Shown: positions 26,726 through 36,230 of the stretch, piece after piece
Position numbering within the stretch: the stretch's first letter is position 1
Layout: every line of letters begins with the position of its first letter
IMG/VR virus record: IMGVR_UViG_3300050821_007542
Coordinates: 1-63,818 of that record
Length of the DNA stretch: 63,818 bases
Reading direction: 5' to 3' (one strand)
DNA from: a virus
The notes under the pieces: generated by a model
Seen by the model: only the letters and a program-made list of their open reading frames with translations
Database searches by the model: none
What the model was told of the DNA's origin: nothing
Program-made: the position numbers and the translations under genes

Positions 26726-29127
26726 TGAGACGACTCTACCTAGCCCTGCCATTCTTCGTACTCGTACTCTCCGGCTGTCCGCAAACGCAAGCTCAGGGTG
26801 GATCTGGTAAGTCCACCCTGGTCCAGTCCTCACCGGAGCCGCTCCCAGCCTGCACTCCAGCAACCGTCGGTCGCCAAGAGCCAATCATCTGGGACCTAAC
26901 GACAGGCCAGCTTATGGCTTGTGGACCATCAGCGAATCAATGGTCGCAGGCGAACAGCGGCGGCGGTGGTGGCGGAGTCTCCAGTTTCAGCGCAGCCGGT
27001 ACCCTCGGGCCATTCGCGACCTTCGCGGTCACGACATCTACCACGACTCCCTTACTAACCTTCACGGTTACCAGTCAGGCAGCGAATACCGTCCTCGCAG
27101 GACCGACCACTGGTGGTTCGGTGGCGCCGACCTTTCGCACGCTGGTCGCGGCCGACATCCCGCTCATCTCTCTCGCGACCGGGATCACCGGGAACCTGTC
27201 TACTAGTCACCTTAACAGTGGGACCAGCGCTGGAGCGACCACCTTCTGGCGCGGCGACGGTACGTGGGCGGTGCCTTCAGGTTCAGGTAGCGTCAGTCTT
27301 ATCTCGACCACGGGTCCTATCAGCGGCGGACCGATCGCGACTACTGGGACGATCTCGTGTGCGACCTGCGTGACCAGTGCGGCGTCGCTCACCCTCAACC
27401 AGCTTGTGATCGGTGGTGGCGGGCAGGCGACTTCGACTCTCGGGTCGCTCGGGTCGACCGTGACGGTCCTACATGGCAATGTCGGCGGCGCACCCTCGTT
27501 CGGTCCTGTAGCGCTCTCGACCGACATCACAGGGAACCTGCCCGTGACGAACCTGAACGGCGGCACGTCGGCATCCTCGACTACTTTCTGGCGCGGAGAT
27601 GGCACATGGGCAGCCCCACCCGGCACCGGCACCGTCACCAGCATAACCTTCAGCAGCCCGCTCACCGGTGGCACTGTCACTACGACGGGAACGGTCGGAT
27701 GCGCTACTTGTGTAACCTCCGCAGCCTCCTTGACTAGTAATTCTTTGATGGTAGGCAGCGGCAGCCAGGGGTCTCAGACCCTAGCATCTACTGGCACAAC
27801 TACGACCGTTCTCCACGGGAACGCTGCTGGCCTACCATCCTTTGGTGCCGTCAGCCTCACGACCGACGTGACAGGTAACCTTCCGGTAGCCAACCTGAAC
27901 TCAGGTACCTTGGCATCCAGCACGACCTTTTGGAGAGGTGACGGAACATGGGCGACGCCAGCAGGCAGCGGGAACGTAACAGCAGGCGGGACCTTGACTA
28001 TAAATCAACTGGTGATCGGCGGAAACACGACCGCTGTCTCGACCCTCGGTTCCCTTGGGACGACTACTACCGTCTTGCACGGCAATGCTGGTGGAGCGCC
28101 ATCGTTCGCTGCGGTCAGCCTGACGACCGACGTAAGCGGGAATCTGCCCGTCACAAATCTGAATAGCGGGACCAGCGCGTCCAGCTCGACGTTCTGGAGA
28201 GGGGATGGGACATGGAGCGCACCACCGGCGACGGGAATCACCTCTTTAAACGGACTTACTGGGACGACTCAGACCTTCGCAACCGGGACGGCTGGGACAG
28301 ATTTCGGAATCAGCTCGTCCGGAACAACTCACACGTTCAACATCCCATCGGCGTCGGCGGTCAATCGGGGGTTGGTCACTACTGGAGCGCAGACCATTGG
28401 CGGTCAGAAGACACTAGCCGCAGGGACCATCACCGCTAACCAGATTCTCGACATCACCGGGACTTACAACTCAGGCGGGACGACCTTCGACGGCATTCTA
28501 CTCGACGTGACGGATACCGCGTCAGCTGGCGGGAGCTTCCTTGAGCGTCTCCGCGTCGGCGGGACGGCGCAGTGGAGCGTTACCAAAGCTGGCGTCGGGA
28601 CGCTCCTAGGTGCGTTCACGGCGCTGAGTCTGACCAGTAATGGCGCTGGATCCGGAAAGCTCTCACTGACAGCCAGCGGCGGCGGAACCTTCGGCATCGT
28701 CGCGCCCGCATCCGTGTCCAGCTTCAACTGGACGGTACCCTCGGCGGATGCTGCTGGACTTGTTCAGGACGACGGCTCCGGCAACCTGACCTTCAACACC
28801 GCAGTCCGTCAGGGCGCGCCGACAGTCAGTAGCGGCTTCGGCACCGGACCTTCGATAGCAGCCAACAATGGTCCCTTGGCCTTCACCGTCAACGTCGGTA
28901 CTGGCGCATCTGCCTCCAGCGGCGTCATCGGCCTCCCGACCGCGCCGACCGGCTGGAACTGCTGGGTCAACGATATTACCGCCGCCGCGGCCAACGTAGC
29001 GTACAATACGCGCCAGACCGCCTCTACCGTGTCGACGGCGACCGTTCAGAACCAGACTACGAGTACGGGCGCGGCGATCGCATGGGGCGTGTCGGACATT
29101 CTTAGAGTAAGTTGTGTGGCGTACTAA
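26722..29127 (+). CDS. Repetitive tail fibre with lipoprotein-type signal
   Basis: This 801-residue protein opens with [20 protein letters not shown], a signal peptide ending in the lipobox LSGC, so it may be lipid-modified. Residues about 150-510 contain four imperfect tandem repeats with the shared block [11 protein letters not shown], typical of fibre shafts (see the repeat feature). After about residue 600 a more globular domain follows, ending [17 protein letters not shown]. It starts in the stop of the previous gene. A lipoprotein signal on a fibre is odd and could mean membrane display or a retained host domain. Confidence 0.7.
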   Translation: MMRRLYLALPFFVLVLSGCPQTQAQGGSGKSTLVQSSPEPLPACTPATVGRQEPIIWDLTTGQLMACGPSANQWSQANSGGGGGGVSSFSAAGTLGPFATFAVTTSTTTPLLTFTVTSQAANTVLAGPTTGGSVAPTFRTLVAADIPLISLATGITGNLSTSHLNSGTSAGATTFWRGDGTWAVPSGSGSVSLISTTGPISGGPIATTGTISCATCVTSAASLTLNQLVIGGGGQATSTLGSLGSTVTVLHGNVGGAPSFGPVALSTDITGNLPVTNLNGGTSASSTTFWRGDGTWAAPPGTGTVTSITFSSPLTGGTVTTTGTVGCATCVTSAASLTSNSLMVGSGSQGSQTLASTGTTTTVLHGNAAGLPSFGAVSLTTDVTGNLPVANLNSGTLASSTTFWRGDGTWATPAGSGNVTAGGTLTINQLVIGGNTTAVSTLGSLGTTTTVLHGNAGGAPSFAAVSLTTDVSGNLPVTNLNSGTSASSSTFWRGDGTWSAPPATGITSLNGLTGTTQTFATGTAGTDFGISSSGTTHTFNIPSASAVNRGLVTTGAQTIGGQKTLAAGTITANQILDITGTYNSGGTTFDGILLDVTDTASAGGSFLERLRVGGTAQWSVTKAGVGTLLGAFTALSLTSNGAGSGKLSLTASGGGTFGIVAPASVSSFNWTVPSADAAGLVQDDGSGNLTFNTAVRQGAPTVSSGFGTGPSIAANNGPLAFTVNVGTGASASSGVIGLPTAPTGWNCWVNDITAAAANVAYNTRQTASTVSTATVQNQTTSTGAAIAWGVSDILRVSCVAY
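27190..28226 (+). repeat. Imperfect tandem repeats inside the tail fibre
   Basis: Four coding repeats each end in a [11 protein letters not shown]-type block, at about 27240, 27583, 27925 and 28190. Units are roughly 270-345 bases and share [16 protein letters not shown]-type segments. DNA identity between units is partial, so slippage-based length change and assembly collapse are both possible here. Confidence 0.8.
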
Positions 29128-29128
29128 T

Positions 29129-31120
29129 ATGAGACGATATCTACTACTAACGATATTGATGCTGGCGGGACTCGCTCCTGTGTTCGCACAGTCCAACGTA
29201 AGCGGCGGTACCGCAGGCGGCAGCCCGACCGGACCCGCTGTCGGCTGCACCAGCGATGGTGTCAATCCGACGCGCTGCCCGAACGGAATCAACACCGCCG
29301 TTAATGGTGACTACGAGGAGTACACGGTTGACACGGGAGGCGTCACTGCAGGTCTAGCGCTTTGCGCGACCTCAAACGTGGATGCGGCTGGACGGCCCAA
29401 GGTCCTGCCCTGTTCACACGTCGCGGCGAATCCCGGCGCCGGATTCGTAGGTATAGCCAAAGCCAGCGTGGCTGCAGCAGGCACGGTAGTCGTATGTTGG
29501 ACGGTAAACTGTTCTGCTACCTTCGACAATGGATCAACCGCGCTTAATGAAGCGATTATGTCGGTTACTACCGACGGCCAGCTTCACGACACGGGAGCAC
29601 AGACGGCTACGGCGGGCCAGCCCAACTTCTCCATTCTCAACGCCAATGGTGGATCAGGAAACTCGCTTATCAGCCTGACAGGTATGCTGGCGCAGAATCC
29701 GAAGGGCGGAGGCAACAACGGTAAGGGTGGCGGCATCAACAGCGTCAACTCCGCCACGGGGCCAGCGGTGACGATTCAAGGCGTGGGTTCGACTGGGGTA
29801 TCTACCTCTGGAAATACCATCAGCATTTCAGGCAGCACGACCGGAACCATTGCAGGCACTTGGAGCAATTTCAGCGGCAATTATACCGTGGTAGATACCG
29901 ACAACGGGAATAGGCTGCGCTTTACCACCAGCGCTGCGGCTGTCACCCTGCCACAACCGGGCACGATCTCGTCAGATCCATTTGTGGCCATGCGGGCACA
30001 AGTGAATATGGGTGGAAGCCCACCATTTACATCTTCTTCATTCGCTACCACCGCCGGACATCAGATGTGGATCAGCATCAACGCCAACGGAACCTCTACG
30101 GTCAGTTCTCTAAGCCTGTCTACTGGAGATAGTTGTCCCCAGCAGAGCGCGACCACGGGCGCTAACGCGTCTTATGTCTACTTTTGCCCATCCTTGGTCG
30201 GCGGCGGATCGGTCACAATCACCGTCAACTATACGCTTGGATCAGCGAGTCAAATAGGCTTATTCGCAATGGAGCTGGTAGGAACAACCTTCGACAATGC
30301 GCAGACTGGGATTTCGCCAAGCGGGTTTAGCAACATCAGCTTGACTAATCCTATTCACTTTACCAACGCGGTTGCTATCATCAATCAACAGAATGGCACC
30401 AACCTGCCTCCCTCGGGATTCGTAGAAAAGGATTCGTTACTTAATGGCAATACCGGATCGGCTTCTAATCGGTTCTTGAGCAATTCCAACTCGATTTCTA
30501 CAACCAGTTTAGGTGCAATATCTTTTTCGCAAACAATCGCCTCCATCTCGAACCATCCAACCTTTGTCGCGGGCTGGCAGGTGGTGGTGGAGAACGCGTC
30601 GACTGGAACTCAGACGGTAACTTCGACCTCTTCGACAATCAACGGACAGACGACTCTGGTGTTAGCTCCTAACGAAATTTGCAACTTGCAAAGCAATGGC
30701 GCGAATTGGGATGCCGTTTGCGGATTCGCTCCCAACATCACCTTTAACGGAGCGGTCGGCAGCGCGATACAGATCGGCTACGCACAAAACCTCGCCCGCA
30801 ACTCCACTTTAGGCACAACTACCATAGTTACGACGGGGGCCAGCGATGCGTTCTATACAGTAGATGCTGATATCAACTGTACCGGGACGACTTCTACTGG
30901 CGTAGGCACGCTGACGATAACTTTTACCGATACAAGTAACACAGTGCAGACTGCCACTGCAAATGCCGCCTGCACAACTCTAGGTTCGGCCAGTCTTGGT
31001 TCTATTCGGCAAGCCTTTCGAGCTAAGGCTAGCACCAATATTCAGTACGGGATTTCATTTACTGGAACGCAGTCTACGGTAGATGTCAGCGTGGCAGTAA
31101 ATCAGTTAAGTACTAGGTGA
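29129..31120 (+). CDS. Tail fibre protein with Sec signal peptide
   Basis: The ATG at 29129 gives 663 residues, opening with MRRYLLLTILMLAGLAPVFA, a clear signal peptide. The rest is Ser/Thr/Asn/Gly-rich and beta-strand-rich, with a domain near residues 180-420 (FSGNYTVVDTDNGNRLRFTT, a fibre-tip-like block) and a C-terminal domain (TVDADINCTGTTSTGVGTLT). From about 29,880 the DNA is more AT-rich than the first 750 bases, suggesting that the receptor-binding part was exchanged by recombination. Receptor binding is inferred. Confidence 0.65.
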   Translation: MRRYLLLTILMLAGLAPVFAQSNVSGGTAGGSPTGPAVGCTSDGVNPTRCPNGINTAVNGDYEEYTVDTGGVTAGLALCATSNVDAAGRPKVLPCSHVAANPGAGFVGIAKASVAAAGTVVVCWTVNCSATFDNGSTALNEAIMSVTTDGQLHDTGAQTATAGQPNFSILNANGGSGNSLISLTGMLAQNPKGGGNNGKGGGINSVNSATGPAVTIQGVGSTGVSTSGNTISISGSTTGTIAGTWSNFSGNYTVVDTDNGNRLRFTTSAAAVTLPQPGTISSDPFVAMRAQVNMGGSPPFTSSSFATTAGHQMWISINANGTSTVSSLSLSTGDSCPQQSATTGANASYVYFCPSLVGGGSVTITVNYTLGSASQIGLFAMELVGTTFDNAQTGISPSGFSNISLTNPIHFTNAVAIINQQNGTNLPPSGFVEKDSLLNGNTGSASNRFLSNSNSISTTSLGAISFSQTIASISNHPTFVAGWQVVVENASTGTQTVTSTSSTINGQTTLVLAPNEICNLQSNGANWDAVCGFAPNITFNGAVGSAIQIGYAQNLARNSTLGTTTIVTTGASDAFYTVDADINCTGTTSTGVGTLTITFTDTSNTVQTATANAACTTLGSASLGSIRQAFRAKASTNIQYGISFTGTQSTVDVSVAVNQLSTR

Positions 31121-31130
31121 GGAGACATAG

Positions 31131-31565
31131 ATGGCAAACTCAGTATTACAAAGTAGGCAAGGTCCTCTTTGGCCACTGGGTTCACTCGCACCCACGCCGG
31201 GGACTCCGGTCAATATGATGTCGCTAGTCGACCCGACTCTTGTGAACGCGCCGGATAAAGTGACGCCGGGGACCGTCGGTGCGAACGAGTACACGGTGCG
31301 GGCGCAGCAAATAATCATCCAAGGGATGAAGTCCAATGGCGGCAACGGACTCACCAACAACACCGGGAATGTCTATGTCATCCTCAAGGGGAAGGGGTCG
31401 AATAACAGGACCGACACGGGATGTATTGTCCTGACGGTACCTGCTGGACAGACAGGAGTGATTGCGTCGGCGCCGATGGTCATGAACGTATTCAACCCGT
31501 ACCTGCTCTGGATCGACTGTGACACAGTAGGCGACGCAGCACAGGTCACGCTGATCATCCAATGA
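31131..31565 (+). CDS. Small virion protein
   Basis: This 144-residue beta-rich protein starts after a GGAG site. It has balanced strands (NVYVILKGKGSNNRTDTGC, LTVPAGQTGVI) that look like a small sandwich or decoration fold. It lies between the last fibre and an acetyltransferase-like gene, with which it overlaps by ATGA. The family is not recognised. Confidence 0.55.
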   Translation: MANSVLQSRQGPLWPLGSLAPTPGTPVNMMSLVDPTLVNAPDKVTPGTVGANEYTVRAQQIIIQGMKSNGGNGLTNNTGNVYVILKGKGSNNRTDTGCIVLTVPAGQTGVIASAPMVMNVFNPYLLWIDCDTVGDAAQVTLIIQ

Positions 31566-31981
31566 GCGCTCAGGTCACCTGCCGCTGGCTAGACGGTCCC
31601 TTCTGTAGCGATCAGGACTGGGCGCGCCTCGACAACCTGCTGGAGAAGCGAGGATGGTCACCTCTCAACCGGTCGATGTCGCGTGTCTATTTAGCGGAGC
31701 AGGGCGACGAGATAGTTGGGTTCAGCGTCTTGCAGATGCTTCCGTTCGCGGGACCGCTACACGTCAAGCGCGAGCTGCGCGGGTCAGGACTCGCAGATAA
31801 GCTCGCGACCGACACCGTCAACTATCTGGTCGAGTGCGAGGCCCGAGGATGGTTTGTCGTCGCTGACAGCCCACATGTCCCGAGGCTGTGCGAGCGACTC
31901 GGGATGCATAAGGTCGAGAGTCCTGTGTACATCACGCTGAGCGTCGGTGTCCCGACCGTGTCGAAGAAGGAGGTCGCCTGA
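31562..31981 (+). CDS. GNAT-type acetyltransferase
   Basis: This 139-residue protein overlaps the preceding gene by ATGA. EIVGFSVLQMLPFAGPLHVK corresponds to GNAT strands 4-5, and RELRGSGLADKLATDTV (about residues 72-88) to the acetyl-CoA pyrophosphate loop, here G-S-G-L-A in place of Q/R-x-x-G-x-G/A. Its position among fibre and ejection genes suggests that it modifies a virion protein or glycan. The substrate is unknown. Confidence 0.55.
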   Translation: MSAQVTCRWLDGPFCSDQDWARLDNLLEKRGWSPLNRSMSRVYLAEQGDEIVGFSVLQMLPFAGPLHVKRELRGSGLADKLATDTVNYLVECEARGWFVVADSPHVPRLCERLGMHKVESPVYITLSVGVPTVSKKEVA

Positions 31982-32628
31982 TGGGTGGATTACTATCCTC
32001 ACTGGTCTCAACTGGTTCCATCGGCGGCAGTAGTGCGAAGACCGACCGTTCCAACTTCCTGACAGGCATTGGTGACCAGTCCAACGTCTTCAACTGGGCG
32101 CTACCGTTCGGCAAGTCGCAAGCCGCGACCGGTCAGGCGACGACCGCCGCCGGCGTCGGCGACCTCGGCACCGCCGGTGGGTACTTCAAGAAGCTCGCCA
32201 CTGGTAACCGTGCAGACTTACTGTCAGCGACCGCTCCGGCGACCAACGCAGCGATCGCGCAGAACGACGCTGAGAAGCGGCAACTGTCATCTCTCGGGAC
32301 CGCGCGTGGTGGCGGTACTGCAGGAATCAACCAGCAGCGCGAGTCGGACCTGACGGCGAAGATCGACAATATGCTATTCGGTGCGCGGACAGCCGGCGCG
32401 TCCGGACTAGCAGGCGTCGGTGGGACCGAAGCGGGGGTTGGTCTAGGTGAGACTGGTCAAGGGATTCAGGCAGGAGGTCTGGCATCTGCCACCGCCAACA
32501 ATATCACGCGGGACTCTCTCGCCTCTCGTGGACAGTCCTACGATATCCACAAGGCTACGAGCGGTGCGATCGCGTCTGGACTTGAGGACTCACTCACAGG
32601 GATATTCAAGACATTGGGGATTGGATAG
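31981..32628 (+). CDS. Gly/Ala-rich internal virion or ejection protein
   Basis: This 215-residue protein starts on the last base of the previous stop. It opens with GGLLSSLVSTGSIGG and is rich in Gly, Ala and Thr with helical central parts (EKRQLSSLGTARGG). This resembles DNA-transfer (ejection) proteins of short-tailed phages in composition. It precedes two larger proline-rich proteins of the same likely module. Confidence 0.5.
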   Translation: MGGLLSSLVSTGSIGGSSAKTDRSNFLTGIGDQSNVFNWALPFGKSQAATGQATTAAGVGDLGTAGGYFKKLATGNRADLLSATAPATNAAIAQNDAEKRQLSSLGTARGGGTAGINQQRESDLTAKIDNMLFGARTAGASGLAGVGGTEAGVGLGETGQGIQAGGLASATANNITRDSLASRGQSYDIHKATSGAIASGLEDSLTGIFKTLGIG

Positions 32629-32631
32629 ACG

Positions 32632-34743
32632 ATGCCGCCACAGAATCCAGCCGTACCCGGCGCAGCAGGACCGGACGAAGCCGTACCGGGCGGGAATCCA
32701 GTCAGCAATATCCCTGCAGATCGCGCCGAGGGTGTCTTCTCGCTGCTAAAGCTGACCCCGCATGACCAGCCGTCGTCGATGTCCGACCTGATCACGCAGC
32801 ATCACCAGACGCGACTTGCGAACGCGCAGATGTACTCGAACGCGGCGAAGACGGCGCTGCACGCGCAGTTAATGATTCAACACGGCGTCGACCCTGATTC
32901 AGGAATGCGGTTTGACGACAAGGACTATCAGGGTCCTTCATTGGAAGACCAGAAGGCTCGCTACGCCGCCAACTATAACGAAGCCTGGACCAACTATAAG
33001 AAGCTCGCAGGTGTCGACCAGAACACGAAGGGCGCGCTGGCGAAGGCCGAGCAGATACTGAATCATGTCCTGGGCGGCGGGGCGATGCAGTCCGCACCAG
33101 GAGCGCCTTCTGATCAGGGTCGACCGGGCGGGATGACGCCACCTCCGTCTGCTGGTGGAGCAGGTGGGCCGTATGCAGGCGGCGATGCGGGAGTGGTCTC
33201 GAAGGGATCACCGCTAGGTGGTGGTGGTGGACAATCTACCACGCAAGGGATGACTCCTCCACCTTCCCCGTCCGCTCAAGCAGATCCGAACTTCGCCCTC
33301 TCCGCACCGATGGTCGAAGCGAATACGGACTTCCAGCAGAACTTGAATCGTGGCCTCGAAGGTAACAAGCGTCAGTATCAGCAAGGTATCGAACTCCGCA
33401 CGGACCAAGTCAAGCGAATGGGCATGGATCCGCAGTCCCCGACCGCGATGCGCTATATCGCGACCGGACAGTTCCCGCCAGTGGCGCGGCTGCAGAAGAT
33501 GCTCTATAAGGATCCCAAGACGGGCGAGGTCAAGGAAGGCAGCTACGACCCCATCCAGGGGACGATACTCGACCAGCAGCAGCAGGTCGTCGAAGGCGCA
33601 GAGCCTGCCACGTCAGGCATGATCACCCCGAAGCCATTCAAGTACATGTCACCGGACGGGAAGTCCGAACTCCCTGGATTCCAGGTCGGTCAGCAATACA
33701 TGGACATGGAAGGGAAGCCTCTCCCTGAAGGGACCACCTTGTACGCCCGCGGACTAGTCCCCTCGGAGACATTGCACCAGCAGATCACCTACGGTCCTGA
33801 TGGAAGGTCGCAGATCAACACGCTCGAGACTATCCATCGACCGTTAGGGATGCCGACTCAGGGAGCCAAGTCAGCCGGACCCGCGCCAAAGACAGGTGGA
33901 GGGGCTGCAGCATCGGCTCCTTCTGCGGGGACTGGAGGAGGCGGTCGCATGACTCCTCCACCTGTCCCTAGACCAGCAGCTCCCGGTCCAGCTGCCGCCG
34001 CTCAAGGCGCACAAGCAGTCGATGCATTGGGGAAGCCTCTAGGCACCTCGTCTGGTGCATGGCAGAACGCACGCAAAGCCATTGTCCCGGTGCGCGGCGC
34101 TGCGACCCAGCTATTCGGCGACCCGACTCAGCCTGAGCTTAAGGGATACCAGGACTACGCTAGCCTGTCCGACAATACGCCTGAGCGTAAGGATCTAGCC
34201 AATGCGCTCCAGCTCGCGTTCAATAGTCTGGAGCAGCAGGAGAAAGCATCAGGTGGTCTACGCGCTCTACTAGGTAACTACGCTGGAGAGCCTCAAGCAT
34301 TGGTAGACAGTCAGACCAGCGTGATGCAGGACGTGATCGGGAAGCTCTCGCCGCAGAATCAGGAAGCCTTCAACGCGGCAATGGCGGTCTACGGGACTGT
34401 CATGGGGCTGAGGTCGCTGACCGGCGCTGGAGCGTATCAGTTCAGCGTGAAGGCGATGGAGCGTGAAGTCCCGCTCCCCGGACTGAACACGTTCTCCCGT
34501 CCGCAGTTCTACGACAAGATGTCGCGGCTTGCGGAGGAGGTCTATAACGGCAGCAAGAACCTCCCGATGCCACAATCGGAGCGCGACTACTACGCCGGGA
34601 AGGTCAAGGAGTACCGACAGTTGGCGACGGGTCGAAAGGGCGGGACGACTGCTGCGCCGACTGTTGAAGGTAGCGCGGTCGCTCCGAAGACCGCCTCCGA
34701 GTATCTATCCAAGTTTGGAATCAAACCAGCCGGACAGCCCTGA
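32632..34743 (+). CDS. Large internal virion/ejection protein
   Basis: This 703-residue protein has an N-terminal helical domain (about 45-150), disordered Pro/Gly-rich linkers and a helical C-terminal domain (about 480-680). The linkers hold three variants of one peptide: GGMTPPPSAGG, QGMTPPPSPSAQ and GRMTPPPVPRP. The same peptide occurs at 2898 and in the next protein. Size, helical content and position match ejection proteins. Its stop and the next start overlap (TGATG). Confidence 0.5.
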   Translation: MPPQNPAVPGAAGPDEAVPGGNPVSNIPADRAEGVFSLLKLTPHDQPSSMSDLITQHHQTRLANAQMYSNAAKTALHAQLMIQHGVDPDSGMRFDDKDYQGPSLEDQKARYAANYNEAWTNYKKLAGVDQNTKGALAKAEQILNHVLGGGAMQSAPGAPSDQGRPGGMTPPPSAGGAGGPYAGGDAGVVSKGSPLGGGGGQSTTQGMTPPPSPSAQADPNFALSAPMVEANTDFQQNLNRGLEGNKRQYQQGIELRTDQVKRMGMDPQSPTAMRYIATGQFPPVARLQKMLYKDPKTGEVKEGSYDPIQGTILDQQQQVVEGAEPATSGMITPKPFKYMSPDGKSELPGFQVGQQYMDMEGKPLPEGTTLYARGLVPSETLHQQITYGPDGRSQINTLETIHRPLGMPTQGAKSAGPAPKTGGGAAASAPSAGTGGGGRMTPPPVPRPAAPGPAAAAQGAQAVDALGKPLGTSSGAWQNARKAIVPVRGAATQLFGDPTQPELKGYQDYASLSDNTPERKDLANALQLAFNSLEQQEKASGGLRALLGNYAGEPQALVDSQTSVMQDVIGKLSPQNQEAFNAAMAVYGTVMGLRSLTGAGAYQFSVKAMEREVPLPGLNTFSRPQFYDKMSRLAEEVYNGSKNLPMPQSERDYYAGKVKEYRQLATGRKGGTTAAPTVEGSAVAPKTASEYLSKFGIKPAGQP

Positions 34744-36230
34744 TGCCCGACGGTAACGACAACACGACCTCGACCTCGACCTCGACGCCATCAATAAACT
34801 GGCAGACCGACCCGGACTTCCACGCCCTCCCGCTCGCTGAGAAGCATAAGGTCCTGCTACAAGTCGACCCCGACTATAAGGGATTGCCGCCGAAGGAGCA
34901 GGCGAAGGCACTCGACACGATCCACTACGGGACCCTTGGACAGAGCGAGCAGACCGGCGTGACCGGAGCGTTGAAGGGGATGATACCCCCGCCTCCAGGT
35001 GGCGGTGCGCCGTTCCTTAGTAAGGAGTTCTGGCTGGGGAAGGAAGCGCCGAGTATAGATCCAACAAGACCGGGAACTATTTACAGTGACCTTACCAGAC
35101 CGCTTCCCGCTAACCTACCCACAGCAGCGCTGACCAATGCCCCCAACCCGTCAGGTCCGGTCCAGACACCAGTCGGCAACGCCATCTACCGCGTGGCGTC
35201 CATCTTCTCTCCAATGGGTGCTGAGTCGGCTGAGGAGGCATCAGCGCGCGGCGATACGTCCAACGTGGCCACTCAAGCAGCGGTGCCGGCTGCGCTGACC
35301 CTAGCGGGACCGATACTCGGTAAAGCGATTCCTGGTAAGGGTGCTCCAGCCGCCGCCGAAGCCGGAGGACTCAGCTCCAAGACTACCGGTGCCATCGGCA
35401 GAACTATCGGCCACGCCACGCGCATACCTGGAGGCGGCGCCATTGGCGAGTTCCTGGGTAAGAAGTTCGGCACGGAGGCTCCGCCTCCAGTCGCTGCACC
35501 TGAGGCTGAGTCCCCCGCCAGTATCCTAGCGGAGCGCCAGAAACGAATGGCCGCCTACGCCGAGATGCAGGAGGACTTCGCTAACCGGGCGAGGCAGCAG
35601 CAGAAGGATCTCGCGAATCGCGTAGCCGAGGCTGAGAAGGCCCGCCAGAAGGAGATCACCGACTGGGCCAAACTGGACAAAGTGAGCGAGGCCGACCATC
35701 AAGCGTTCGCTGACCGGATGAGCGAGATCGAAGGAGAGCGGCAGAGCGCGCTCGCGGATATGGAGCGATTTAAGGAGCAACACGCGGCGTCGCTGAACGC
35801 ACGTAAAGGGGCAAAGCCGCCGCCTACACCACCGCCGCCATCACCATTCGCGGGAATGACCAGCAGCGCACCCGGTGCGGTACCGACAACAGCGACGCTT
35901 CCAGGTGTGCCACAAGGTTCGCCAACGCCGTTCTCACTTGGTCGTCCTGGAGGACTGACACCGCCGCCTTCACCTTCACCCGAGCCTGCAGCCATACCTG
36001 TAAGCGCCCAGCCCACGATTGGCAGCCAGATCGCGGAACGCAACAAGTCGAGCATCCTCTCTCGTGGTCGTACCCTCTACCAACCCGGCGAGGAACCTGA
36101 CATGAACAATCCCGTCCATGTCAAGATCATCAACGACCTGCAGACACGGTCAGGTCCCGCGCTGCGGACGATGGCTTCCGCAGGGGATAGATTCGCTGCG
36201 TTCGTGCTCAGGAACATGCCCAGACCATGA
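34743..36230 (+). CDS. Internal virion/ejection protein with coiled coil
   Basis: This 495-residue protein has two tandem copies of a short motif near residues 22-58 (DPDFHALPLAEKHKVLLQ and DPDYKGLPPKEQAKALDT). Further peptides GMIPPPPGGG and GLTPPPSPSPEP match the repeated motif of other virion proteins. Residues about 255-350 form a long charged coiled coil (QQQKDLANRVAEAEKARQKE). It overlaps the downstream Cas4-like gene by ATGA. A role in genome ejection is inferred. Confidence 0.5.
   Translation: MPDGNDNTTSTSTSTPSINWQTDPDFHALPLAEKHKVLLQVDPDYKGLPPKEQAKALDTIHYGTLGQSEQTGVTGALKGMIPPPPGGGAPFLSKEFWLGKEAPSIDPTRPGTIYSDLTRPLPANLPTAALTNAPNPSGPVQTPVGNAIYRVASIFSPMGAESAEEASARGDTSNVATQAAVPAALTLAGPILGKAIPGKGAPAAAEAGGLSSKTTGAIGRTIGHATRIPGGGAIGEFLGKKFGTEAPPPVAAPEAESPASILAERQKRMAAYAEMQEDFANRARQQQKDLANRVAEAEKARQKEITDWAKLDKVSEADHQAFADRMSEIEGERQSALADMERFKEQHAASLNARKGAKPPPTPPPPSPFAGMTSSAPGAVPTTATLPGVPQGSPTPFSLGRPGGLTPPPSPSPEPAAIPVSAQPTIGSQIAERNKSSILSRGRTLYQPGEEPDMNNPVHVKIINDLQTRSGPALRTMASAGDRFAAFVLRNMPRP

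Noticed and set aside
31562-31981. Toxin-type GNAT of a toxin-antitoxin pair
   Set aside because: There is no adjacent ribbon-helix-helix antitoxin; the neighbours are virion genes.
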